This document shows, one piece after another, positions 55,472 through 63,590 of a DNA stretch of 64,000 nt (positions are counted from its first letter, which is position 1; each line of letters starts with the position of its first letter). A program made the position numbers and the translations under genes. Origin of the DNA: an uncultured Paracoccaceae bacterium (GTDB lineage: Bacteria > Pseudomonadota > Alphaproteobacteria > Rhodobacterales > Rhodobacteraceae); assembly GCA_947493335.1 (NCBI GenBank), contig CANLQO010000003.1:186001-250000 (forward strand). The letters run 5' to 3'. The notes beneath the pieces were generated by a model. It was not told the origin of the DNA. It made no database searches and was given only the letters and a program-made list of their open reading frames with translations.

Positions 55472-56871
55472 TGACCGGCCTCGCGCCAATAGTCCGCGAA
55501 AATTGCATCGACGCTTGGCTCATTGGCCGGAATCTCGCGAACGATCTTTGTCGTCTGCATGAAATGCCGCCAGTGCAGGTTGGTGTCGATGGCATTCCCG
55601 CCCCATGACCCGCAACCCATCGACAGCGAAAACGGCATACCGTTGGTGAATGACCCGCCTGTGGCAAAGGTGTGGGCCTGATTGACGATCACCCGACTTG
55701 TGGGGATTGCCTGCGCAAGCGTCATCGCGCGGGCGTCGATCTGGGAATGCAACCCGACCGAATGGCCTGCCCCCTGATGGGTCTCAATCCGGTGGGTGAT
55801 CGCGACCGCATCGTCAAAATCCCGCGCGCGATAAAGCGCCAGTACCCGGCTCAGCTTTTCACCTGACAGCGGGGCATCAGGACCGATCCCTTGGGTTTCC
55901 ACCGCAAGATAGGCGGTATTGGCCGGTACGTCGTCCTGCAGCCCAAGTGCGGCAATCAACTTGTCGGCGTCCTGCGCGATGGCTTGCGGGTTCAGATGTC
56001 CCTTGACCCAAAGCTTATCTGTCACCTTTGTCTCATCCGTGATCAGCGCACCGCCGGTGCGGGCCATCGCAGCCACAAAGGCATCATAGACCGCATCGAC
56101 AACGACCACCGCATTCTCGGACGAACACGAGGTTGCGTTGTCAAACGTCTTGGACGCTTTGATCTTCTCTGCCGCGGCGTCAAGATCAGCGGTTTCATCG
56201 ACGATCACCGCGACATTGCCGGCGCCCACGGCCAGCGCTGGCGTGCCGGATGTATAGGCCCGTTTCACGTTATTCTGGCTGCCAGTCACGACAATCAGAT
56301 CGGCGATCTCCAGCAAGCGTTGTGTCTTGTCCTTGGACCCGCGCCCCGGGATCATTTGCACGAGATCGCGGTCAATACCCAACTTGTCGAATTCGGCGTG
56401 TATATAGCCCAACAGGGCCTCGCAGGTCGGCACCCCCTTGGGCGAGGGAGAGACAACAATCGCATTGCCGCATTTGAGCGCATTGATGATGTTGTTGGCG
56501 GGCGTCGCGCCGGGATTGGTCGAGGGGACAACCGCCCCGATAACCCCGATGGGACGTGCGATTTCGGTAATCCCCGTGGCCGGGTCGTCGCTGATGATAC
56601 CAAATGTCTTGGCATCCTGAATGTCGCGCATCAGACCAAGGGTCTTGCGGTGGTTCTTGGTGATCTTGTCAGGCACATTGCCAAGGCCTGTGGTTTCGAC
56701 CGCAAGCTCGGCAAGATGACGGTTGCGGCCCGGTTCCATGATGGCCCAGCCAGCGGCTTGCGCGGCACGATCATAGGCCGCTTGCGATCCGTCACTCTCA
56801 AAGACCCGCTGCGCCGCGCGCGCACGCGCGACAATCGCCTCTACCTCTGCAATCGGATCATCAATGGTCAT
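55468..56871 (-). CDS. sauS: Acylating aldehyde dehydrogenase, probably sulfoacetaldehyde dehydrogenase
   Basis: The 467-residue enzyme belongs to the CoA-acylating aldehyde dehydrogenases: GVIGAVVPSTNPGATPANNI, the SGTPALAVGAGNVAVIVD nucleotide region and the catalytic Cys in DNATSCSSENAVV. The overall pattern agrees with SauS of Cupriavidus necator, which reduces sulfoacetyl-CoA to sulfoacetaldehyde. It overlaps the ligase gene and follows the tripartite transporter. An Xsc enzyme, needed to use sulfoacetaldehyde, is not in the window. EutE-like activity on acetaldehyde is the alternative. Confidence 0.65.
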   Translation of the reverse strand: MTIDDPIAEVEAIVARARAAQRVFESDGSQAAYDRAAQAAGWAIMEPGRNRHLAELAVETTGLGNVPDKITKNHRKTLGLMRDIQDAKTFGIISDDPATGITEIARPIGVIGAVVPSTNPGATPANNIINALKCGNAIVVSPSPKGVPTCEALLGYIHAEFDKLGIDRDLVQMIPGRGSKDKTQRLLEIADLIVVTGSQNNVKRAYTSGTPALAVGAGNVAVIVDETADLDAAAEKIKASKTFDNATSCSSENAVVVVDAVYDAFVAAMARTGGALITDETKVTDKLWVKGHLNPQAIAQDADKLIAALGLQDDVPANTAYLAVETQGIGPDAPLSGEKLSRVLALYRARDFDDAVAITHRIETHQGAGHSVGLHSQIDARAMTLAQAIPTSRVIVNQAHTFATGGSFTNGMPFSLSMGCGSWGGNAIDTNLHWRHFMQTTKIVREIPANEPSVDAIFADYWREAGQ

Positions 56872-56930
56872 GTCGTTCTTTCTGTCAGACAGGCGCAGCG
56901 CCGCAAGAAAAGGGCGCTGCGCACAGGGGG

Positions 56931-57902
56931 TTAAAGGCCGTCAAGAAGCTCTTGTAGTGTGTCCTGACGCGCGGCCCACATCTCAATCACCTCGTCACGG
57001 GTCATGATATGCATCGGTGACCCGCCAGCCGCCATACGGCTTTGCACCCGACCGTTTTCAAACATGGTCGGCACGGTCGCGGCCAAATGATCAATGATCT
57101 CCTGCGGGGTGCCTTTGGGCACCATGACACCGCGGAAATTGACCGAGGCGTTGTCGATGTCAAACCCCTGCTCCATCATGGTGGGCACATCCGGCAGGAA
57201 TTCTGCGTTGCGCTCAACATCAAAGACACCAAGGATTTTGACGTTGCCTGCCGCTTGCGCGCGGAATGCGTCTGACAGGTTGTTGACACCGCCCAGCACT
57301 TCGCCGGCAATCACTGCGCGCATGGCACCTGCGCCGCCCGCATTGTTCGGAATATAGGCCAACTTGACCCCTGCGGCCTTTTCAAGCTGCAGCGCTGCAA
57401 TATGGTGGCCGACGAAGAGACCCGCACCGGAAAACGTCAGCCCGCCGGGATTGGCCTTGGCATAGTTGACGACATCCTCCATCGAGTTGAATTCGCTATC
57501 CGCACCGACAACAAAGACCGCCGGATCAGCACCCCAGTTTGCGATGGGCTCAAAACTGTCGGCGGAGTAGGACACACCACCTTCGATTGACTGCGCGATG
57601 AAGTGCGGAATGTTGTAGGCCCCCAGCGTATAACCGTCGCCCTCTGCCTCGGTGGCGAACCAATTCCAGCCGACGCGGCCACCGGCACCGGGCCGGTTCA
57701 CGATGGCGATGGGCATACCCAGCGCGTCCTCATTCCCGGCTGTCATTGTCACGATGCGCGCCTGAAAATCGGTGGCACCGCCTGCCCCGTAGCTGACCAT
57801 CAGCATGATCGGTCGCTCGGGATAGTCGCCATGCGCTTCGGCATGGGCCGTCCCGGTCATCGCGGCGAGGGCCAGCGCGGCCCCTGCAATCCATTTCTTC
57901 AT
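56931..57902 (-). CDS. tctC: Tripartite tricarboxylate transporter substrate-binding protein
   Basis: The 323-residue protein has a signal peptide ending TAHAEAHG, then the Bug-receptor start YPERPIMLMVSYGAGGATDFQAR, and VNRPGAGGRVGWNWF. Such periplasmic receptors bind carboxylates or sulfonates for TctAB. It follows tctB by 38 bases. ATG at 57902 is chosen because it starts the signal peptide. Confidence 0.9.
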   Translation of the reverse strand: MKKWIAGAALALAAMTGTAHAEAHGDYPERPIMLMVSYGAGGATDFQARIVTMTAGNEDALGMPIAIVNRPGAGGRVGWNWFATEAEGDGYTLGAYNIPHFIAQSIEGGVSYSADSFEPIANWGADPAVFVVGADSEFNSMEDVVNYAKANPGGLTFSGAGLFVGHHIAALQLEKAAGVKLAYIPNNAGGAGAMRAVIAGEVLGGVNNLSDAFRAQAAGNVKILGVFDVERNAEFLPDVPTMMEQGFDIDNASVNFRGVMVPKGTPQEIIDHLAATVPTMFENGRVQSRMAAGGSPMHIMTRDEVIEMWAARQDTLQELLDGL

Positions 57903-57940
57903 AGTATCCTCCCTAGGGTTAAGTCTGCCGCTATTGCGGT

Positions 57941-58405
57941 TCAGAAGAAGATCTCTCGCGGTGTGAAAACATTCAGCAAAAGCGCGAAAAGACCGTACAT
58001 GACCGCCATGAAACCGGCGGTGATCATGATGCGTTTGATCCAGCTTTTCAGCGCGGTGTGCGGCGCTGGATCGTAGAGTGACAGCAAGATGAAAAAGGCG
58101 ATGGCCGTTGCAGTGTAGAACCCAAGCCCCTTTGCCGCCCAAAAGACATAGACAATTGCGACGATCAGCCCCGGCAGCATGTTGCGCATCGCCGTCACGC
58201 TGATCCCATTGCCAACTTTGGTGCGCCCCAGCACGGCCTTGATAAAGGTCCAGATCGCCAGAACCGCAAAGACCGACGCGATCAGCCGCGGAAAGGTGAA
58301 CGCTTCAGCCGGCTCCTGGGTGAAGCTGACATAGGCAATGCTGATGCCGACCGCTGCGATGAGGCCAGAGGCGATGATGTGCTGGTTGCGTGGCAGATCG
58401 GTCAT
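57941..58405 (-). CDS. tctB: Tripartite tricarboxylate transporter small membrane subunit
   Basis: The 154-residue protein has four hydrophobic helices with the TctB pattern (FPRLIASVFAVLAIWTFIKA, FYTATAIAFFILLSLY). It overlaps tctA by four bases, as usual for the pair, and would hold the large subunit in the inner membrane. Confidence 0.9.
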   Translation of the reverse strand: MTDLPRNQHIIASGLIAAVGISIAYVSFTQEPAEAFTFPRLIASVFAVLAIWTFIKAVLGRTKVGNGISVTAMRNMLPGLIVAIVYVFWAAKGLGFYTATAIAFFILLSLYDPAPHTALKSWIKRIMITAGFMAVMYGLFALLLNVFTPREIFF

Positions 58406-59931
58406 GACAACGCCTCTTCTTTGGCGACCGCATCATCTTTGGTGGTGTAGCGGCGCGACATGATCTCCATCCAGATTGAATAGCTGATCGAGGCCAGAAC
58501 GATCAGGATCAGCAACCAATTCAGCCACCCCGTGAAGAAGTATGTGCCCGTGCCCACAGTCGCATTTGCGATCATCGAGCCCTGGATAAAGTTCGCCTCG
58601 GCGATGGGGCCAAGGATCAGACCCAGCACCAGCGGTGCCGCGGAAAAGCCGAAACGCTCAAGGAAATACATCGCCAGCCCCAGTGACGCCATGACATAGA
58701 CGTCACCCATGGAGTTCTGGACGGAATAGCTGCCAAAGACAGCCAGCCCCAGCACGATTGCCGCCATCACCGCATGCGGGACCCGCGCAACGCTCGCGGC
58801 CAACCCGGCGATATACAGCCCAAAGATGCACATCAGGATCTGCCCGATCAGCATCGAGTCAATAAAGGTCCAGGCCACTTGCGGGTAATTCATGAAAAGG
58901 TCCGGACCAGGGAAAATACCATGGATCAGCAGCCCACCCAAAAGCACCGCCGCCGTCGGAGAACCCGGAATAGACAACGTCAAAAGCGGTACCAAGGACG
59001 GGCCCACCATCGCGTTGTTGGCGCTTTCCGCCGCGATGACGCCCTCGCTGTGGCCGGTGCCGAACTTTTCGCTTTCGGAACTGAACTTCTTTGACTGGTC
59101 ATAGGCCACAAGCCCGGCAATCTGGCCGCCAACGCCCGGGATCAACCCGATGATTGACCCGGTCAGCGTACCGATGACCAGCGCCGTTTTGCGGCGAAAC
59201 ACCTCTAGAATAGCCAGTCGGATGGGGTGCTTTTGTACGCTGATGATCTCTGCATCATCGCGGGACCGGCCTTTGGTAAACATCGTAATCACCTGCGGGA
59301 TCGCGAACAGACCAATCAGCGCGGGAATCACGTTGATCCCGCCGCTGACGGCCGGATGAAAGATAAAGCGTTGTGCGCCCATGATGTCGTCAAACCCGAT
59401 GGTGGCCAGCCACAGGCCAATGCAGCCGGACAAAAGGCCTTTGACAACCGAACTGGAATCAAGCGTTCCAATGACAGTGACGCCCAATATGGCGAGCCAG
59501 AACAGATGCGACGGGCCAAAGGCCAGCGCCCATTGCGCCAGAACAGGCGTGAGAAAGATCAGCAGAAAGACCCCGAAAAGCCCGCCGACCGCCGACGCCA
59601 GAAAGGACAATTGCAGCGCTTTCGCCCCCTCGCCCTTGGTCGCCATCGTGTGACCGTCCAGAGTGGTTGCGATATTGGCCGGTGCCCCCGGTATCTTCAG
59701 CAGGATCGCACTTACCGCGCCCCCCGCCACGGTCGAGGTATAGGCAGCCCCCAGCAAAATCAGCCCTTGCTGCGGCTCAAGCTGGAACGTGAACGGGATC
59801 AACAGAGCCACCGCCATCGTTGGCGACAAACCCGGCGTTGCCCCCAAAATCAAGCCGCCGATCGTGCCAAGCAGCAGCAGCCCAAAGTTAATCGGGGTGA
59901 AAACGTCGCCCATGTAAAACAGGAAATCCAT
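58402..59931 (-). CDS. tctA: Tripartite tricarboxylate transporter large membrane subunit
   Basis: The 509-residue protein has 11-12 membrane helices and the TctA signatures GATPGLSPTMAVALLIPFTF, GTVAGGAVSAILLKIPGAPA-type loop and GIIPGVGGQIAG-type second loop (here IGLIPGVGGQIAGLVAYDQ). It is the first gene of the five-gene catabolic operon and faces a LacI-type regulator across a 98-base gap. The transported anion is probably the substrate of the ligase. Confidence 0.93.
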   Translation of the reverse strand: MDFLFYMGDVFTPINFGLLLLGTIGGLILGATPGLSPTMAVALLIPFTFQLEPQQGLILLGAAYTSTVAGGAVSAILLKIPGAPANIATTLDGHTMATKGEGAKALQLSFLASAVGGLFGVFLLIFLTPVLAQWALAFGPSHLFWLAILGVTVIGTLDSSSVVKGLLSGCIGLWLATIGFDDIMGAQRFIFHPAVSGGINVIPALIGLFAIPQVITMFTKGRSRDDAEIISVQKHPIRLAILEVFRRKTALVIGTLTGSIIGLIPGVGGQIAGLVAYDQSKKFSSESEKFGTGHSEGVIAAESANNAMVGPSLVPLLTLSIPGSPTAAVLLGGLLIHGIFPGPDLFMNYPQVAWTFIDSMLIGQILMCIFGLYIAGLAASVARVPHAVMAAIVLGLAVFGSYSVQNSMGDVYVMASLGLAMYFLERFGFSAAPLVLGLILGPIAEANFIQGSMIANATVGTGTYFFTGWLNWLLILIVLASISYSIWMEIMSRRYTTKDDAVAKEEALS

Positions 59932-60006
59932 GCGGTCCTTGCCTTTTCAACTTTGGCTTGACCCGTAACGCTAAGCGATGAAAATAGTTTTGCAAATGTT
60001 TTCATA

Positions 60007-60019
60007 AATTTGCGAAATT
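60007..60019. promoter_or_regulatory. Candidate LacI-type operator between tctA and the regulator
   Basis: AATTT-GCG-AAATT is an inverted repeat with a GC-containing centre, the usual shape of LacI-family sites. It lies in the divergent gap, near the regulator's start. A wider pair ATGAAAA and TTTTCAT lies at 59978-60005. Both are candidates. Confidence 0.55.
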
Positions 60020-60029
60020 GGTGGTGTAA

Positions 60030-61061
60030 GTGGCTATAAATCAAAATAAAAAAGCAGATATCGTGACCGTCGCAAAGGCCGCGCGGGTGTCGCCGTCAAC
60101 CGTCTCGCGCTACTTCAACCATCCCGAATTGCTCAAACCGGCGACGCGCAAGCGCATTGATTCCGCCGTGCGTCGGACCGGGTACATCCGCAACCGCGCG
60201 GCCCAAACGATCCACGGAATCCGCTCCGGAACCATCGGCGTTCTGATCCCCACATTGGACCACGCAATCTTTGCCGAGGTTGTTCAGGCGTTTTCTGAAA
60301 CAGTGGCCGCACAGGGCTTTACCATCCTGCTGGCGTCGCATGGATATGACCTGCAGCGCGAATATGCGATCCTGCGCAAGTTTCTGGAGCATCGCGTCGA
60401 CGGCGTCGTTCTGACCGGCCTTGACCATGATGAAGCAGTCTTTCAACTACTGGATCAGCAGGAAATTCCCTGCGTCCTGATGTGGAACTATGCCGCCGGG
60501 TCGCGGTATCCGTCGATCGGGGCAGACAACGAATTTGCTGGCCAATTGATTGCCGAACACGTGTTGGCATTGGGTCATCGTCGCATCGCCTGCATGTTTC
60601 CCCCCACCGATGGCAATGACCGTGCCTTTGCAAGGCGCGAGGTCGTCTTGCACACGCTGACGGCTGCCGGTGTCACGGTTCCGGATGACTGGATGCTCAC
60701 CACTGTTTACAGCATCTCGGATTCCAAAGAAGACGCCAAACGGCTTTTGTCGGGGCCCTCACGCCCGACCGCTTTGATCTGCGGCAATGACATTCTGGCC
60801 ACTGGCGCGCTTTATGGGGCAACCGCCAGCGGTCTGTCGGTGCCTGACGATCTGACCATCGTCGGGATCGGTGATTTCAAAGGCTCGTCAGAGATTGAAC
60901 CGGCCCTCACGACAGTCAGATTGCCCGCCAGACGGATCGGGCAAGAAGCCGGGCAGGCTTTGGTCACGGCCATCATCGACCCCGCCGCTGGGCCGGGCAA
61001 CAGCCTGCACTGCGCACCGGAATTCATTGCACGACAATCCAGCGCCCCGCCGCCGTTGTAG
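60030..61061 (+). CDS. LacI-family transcription regulator
   Basis: The 343-residue protein has the LacI helix-turn-helix (DIVTVAKAARVSPSTVSRYFNHPELLKPATRKRI) and the periplasmic-binding-like core (GTIGVLIPTLDHAIFAEVV, ICGNDILATGAL). It starts with GTG at 60030 and is divergent from tctA, so it most likely controls the transporter-ligase operon in response to its substrate or a metabolite. Length is normal. Confidence 0.9.
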   Translation: MAINQNKKADIVTVAKAARVSPSTVSRYFNHPELLKPATRKRIDSAVRRTGYIRNRAAQTIHGIRSGTIGVLIPTLDHAIFAEVVQAFSETVAAQGFTILLASHGYDLQREYAILRKFLEHRVDGVVLTGLDHDEAVFQLLDQQEIPCVLMWNYAAGSRYPSIGADNEFAGQLIAEHVLALGHRRIACMFPPTDGNDRAFARREVVLHTLTAAGVTVPDDWMLTTVYSISDSKEDAKRLLSGPSRPTALICGNDILATGALYGATASGLSVPDDLTIVGIGDFKGSSEIEPALTTVRLPARRIGQEAGQALVTAIIDPAAGPGNSLHCAPEFIARQSSAPPPL

Positions 61062-61087
61062 CACGTTCCATTCGGATAGGTCGGAAA

Positions 61088-61164
61088 TGGCGATCCGGGA
61101 AGGACTCGAACCCTCAGCCTGCTGATTAGAAGTCAGCTGCTCTATCCAGTTGAGCTACCGGACC
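61088..61164 (-). tRNA. tRNA-Arg (anticodon TCT)
   Basis: On the minus strand GGTCCGG pairs with CCGGATC (one G-T), GCTGA pairs with TCAGC around loop CTTCTAA, giving anticodon TCT. The T arm GAGGGTTCGAGTCCTTC and an encoded CCA complete it. The AGA/AGG-reading tRNA lies between the regulator and a small secreted-protein gene. Confidence 0.97.
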
Positions 61165-61261
61165 GCACGCGCCCGATATGGCGTGACCACACCCGGTTTG
61201 GCAAGGGGGATCACGGCCTGCACCTTGTAACCACAACGTCGCGCTCCCACGTTAACCTTAG

Positions 61262-61276
61262 TTAATATTTGGTTAA
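61262..61276 (+). promoter_or_regulatory. CtrA-type box (TTAA-N7-TTAA)
   Basis: TTAA-TATTTGG-TTAA matches the full CtrA binding consensus. A further TTAA half-site lies at 61252, six bases to the left. It is 13 bases before the start of the small secreted protein, so CtrA would more likely repress than activate from here, unless transcription starts further downstream. Confidence 0.6.
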
Positions 61277-61288
61277 CGGAATTTGAGA

Positions 61289-61525
61289 ATGCGCATTTTG
61301 TTAATGACCGTCGGTCTCATGACGTTGGGCATGCCCCTTTCAGCCGCAGCACAGGGCTGTGACCCAAATTATGCGGGCGCTTGTGTGCCCATTGCCTCTG
61401 ACGTTGATTGCGCCGGGGGCAGCGGCAACGGCCCCGAATATGTCCGTGGCCCGGTCCGTGTCGTGGGCCGGGATATCTATGGGTTGGATCGTGACAATGA
61501 CGGGATCGGTTGCGAAAACGGCTGA
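61289..61525 (+). CDS. Small secreted protein with Excalibur-like calcium motif
   Basis: The 78-residue protein has a signal peptide ending SAAAQG and four cysteines in the mature part (GCDPNYAGACVPIASDVDCAGG and GCENG). The end DRDNDGIGCE matches the Excalibur calcium-binding motif DxDxDGxxCE. This may be a stand-alone extracellular module. A CtrA-type box lies directly upstream. An upstream TTG at 61283 is less likely than ATG at 61289. Confidence 0.75.
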   Translation: MRILLMTVGLMTLGMPLSAAAQGCDPNYAGACVPIASDVDCAGGSGNGPEYVRGPVRVVGRDIYGLDRDNDGIGCENG

Positions 61526-61526
61526 C

Positions 61527-61838
61527 CTAGTGGGTCCAGGCCCCGCGCCGGTTGGTGGCGAAATTTTCGCCATAGCCGCCGGGGCGGATGTTGGCCTTGC
61601 GCGGTTTCGGCTCTGTCACCACGGCATCAATCCCGTTTTCGCGGGCATAGGCCACCGCCGCCTCTTTGCTGTCAAAGGTCAGGCGCACCTGAGTTTGGGT
61701 ATCGCTGGATGAGGTCCAGCCCATCAGCGGATCAATCTCGCGCGCGCTGTCCTTTTCATAGTCCAGCACCCAATGCTTGGTCTTGGCCGTGCCGGATGAC
61801 ATGGCCGTTCGGGCAGGACGATAGATTCGTGCGCGCAT
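61527..61838 (-). CDS. NDUFS4-like ETC complex I subunit
   Basis: The 103-residue protein begins [27 protein letters not shown] and has [30 protein letters not shown] and a C-terminal NRRGAWTH. This is the NDUFS4/18-kDa complex I subunit pattern, found as an accessory subunit in alphaproteobacteria. It is not near the nuo genes. ATG at 61838 is chosen as the start of the conserved part. Confidence 0.85.
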   Translation of the reverse strand: MRARIYRPARTAMSSGTAKTKHWVLDYEKDSAREIDPLMGWTSSSDTQTQVRLTFDSKEAAVAYARENGIDAVVTEPKPRKANIRPGGYGENFATNRRGAWTH

Positions 61839-61892
61839 GAGGATACTCCGTTGAATGGTCGCTTTATCGGTCAAAGCCGCCCGCCCTTCAAG

Positions 61893-62222
61893 TCATTCCG
61901 GGTCCGACCAGACTGCCATCGCCGTCCCACCCGGTTCGGTGAACTCAAACCGCCGCCCACCGGGAAAGCCATAGATTTCGCGGGTGATCGTGGCACCCGC
62001 CGCTTTCACCTGCGCAAAGGCCCCTTCAAGATCATCAGTGCGCAGCACAACCAGCGGCGGGCGCAGGTCCTCGACCCGCTCAATCCCGCCTCCGGTGCCC
62101 GCGCCCTGAATGTCGCGGTAGTCAGGTCCGTAGTCGACAAATGTCCACCCAAAGGCCTTGGCAAAGAAGCTTTGCGTGTCTTCCAATTTGGGGGACGCGA
62201 ATTCGATATAATCTATTTTCAT
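61893..62222 (-). CDS. VOC-superfamily protein (glyoxalase/bleomycin-resistance-like)
   Basis: The 109-residue protein is a single VOC module: KIDYIEFASPKLEDTQSFFAKAFGW, then VVLRTDDLEGAFAQVKAAGATI and EFTEPGGTAMAVWSD. It may be a metal-dependent enzyme or a binding protein; no substrate can be named. It lies ten bases downstream of the M29 peptidase gene on the same strand, so co-transcription is likely. Confidence 0.8.
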   Translation of the reverse strand: MKIDYIEFASPKLEDTQSFFAKAFGWTFVDYGPDYRDIQGAGTGGGIERVEDLRPPLVVLRTDDLEGAFAQVKAAGATITREIYGFPGGRRFEFTEPGGTAMAVWSDPE

Positions 62223-62232
62223 AGTCTTACTC

Positions 62233-63474
62233 CTAGTCCGATGCCCATTCACCACCGCGCATCACCGGCACGCGGTCGCCGCTGCGGGTGATCCCGTCAA
62301 TATCAACCGCATCACTGCCCATCATCCAATCCACATGGATCAGGCTCTGGTTGCCGCCCTTTTGCTTCAACTCTTCCGGGCTGAGTTCCGATCCGCCCTC
62401 AATCGTGTCCGCATAACACTGGCCCAGCGCGATATGGCAGGATGCGTTTTCATCAAAAAGCGTGTTGAAAAACAGCGTGCCCGACTGCGAAATGGGCGAG
62501 GAATGCGGCACCAGCGCCACCTCTCCGATCCGGCTCGCGCCATCGTCCACGGCGAGGAGTTCGCGAAACACATCCTGCCCCTTGCTGGCGGTCGCTTCCA
62601 CAATCTTGCCCGCCTCGAAACGCACGGAAATATCCTCGATCACCGTGCCCTGATGCGCCAGCGGCTTGGTGGCCGACACGGTGCCATCCACCTTGTATGC
62701 GTGGGGACAGGTAAAGACCTCTTCTGTGGGGATGTTCGGCTGACACGTCACCCCATTCAGCGCGGGCGAGGCACCACCTTTCCAGATATGCCCCTCGGCC
62801 AGCCCCAGCATTAGATCGGTGCCGGGTCCAGTGTAGTGCAAGCTGGCAAAGTTGTGGTCATTCAGCCACTTCACCCGCTTTTTCAACTCTGCGGTATGTG
62901 CTTCCCAATTAGCCACCGGATCGTCGCCCTCAAGGCGCGAGGCCTTGTAGATCGCATCCATCAGCTTGCCTTGCGCCTCGTCGACCGGCAGGTCGGGGAA
63001 CACCTGCTTGGCCCAACCCTCGCCCGGGTAGGCCACAATGTTCCAGTTCACCTCAAAGCCCACAATCGGGTCCATCGCGGGTTTGCGTGCAATCGACGTT
63101 GCCTTGCTGACGCGGGCGACCTTGGCGGGGTCCACGTCGGCCAGCAGCATCGGGTCTTCGGCAGAGACCGCCATGCGGGCCGCCCCTTCCCTGAACGCCT
63201 TACCCATCCCTTCAAAGAACCAGCCTGGGGCCTTGTCAAAGCTCTCATCAGCCCCGTGCTCGAACCGTGCCAACGTGATGTCGTCATCACTAAAGAACGG
63301 CAGCACCTGTCCCGCGCCTGCCTTGTAGGCATGTTCCGCGATCAACCGCACCAGCGGCAAGGCGGCCATCGGGGCGGTGATAATCAGGTCCTGCCCCTTT
63401 TGCAGGTTCAAACCGGTGCGCACGGCCACTTCGGCCAGACGGTTCAGTTTTTCAGGATCAATATGCTCGGACAT
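62233..63474 (-). CDS. Aminopeptidase, M29 family
   Basis: The 413-residue protein has the M29 metal site in order: Glu in PNIPTEEVFTCP, Glu in IGEVALVPHSS, His in CHIALGQCY and Asp in IHVDWMMGS. These aminopeptidases use two metal ions and clip residues from peptide N-termini in the cytoplasm. Length is normal. A ribosome site AAAGGAGC precedes the start. Confidence 0.93.
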   Translation of the reverse strand: MSEHIDPEKLNRLAEVAVRTGLNLQKGQDLIITAPMAALPLVRLIAEHAYKAGAGQVLPFFSDDDITLARFEHGADESFDKAPGWFFEGMGKAFREGAARMAVSAEDPMLLADVDPAKVARVSKATSIARKPAMDPIVGFEVNWNIVAYPGEGWAKQVFPDLPVDEAQGKLMDAIYKASRLEGDDPVANWEAHTAELKKRVKWLNDHNFASLHYTGPGTDLMLGLAEGHIWKGGASPALNGVTCQPNIPTEEVFTCPHAYKVDGTVSATKPLAHQGTVIEDISVRFEAGKIVEATASKGQDVFRELLAVDDGASRIGEVALVPHSSPISQSGTLFFNTLFDENASCHIALGQCYADTIEGGSELSPEELKQKGGNQSLIHVDWMMGSDAVDIDGITRSGDRVPVMRGGEWASD

Positions 63475-63590
63475 GGGGCGCTCCTTTTAAGATTGCCGCC
63501 AACCTACGCCTTGCCCCGGCAGGGTCAACCAAACGGGTTCAAGCCCGCAAGTTGCTGCGATAGGTTGCCCAAAAGCGAGGAATGCACCTG

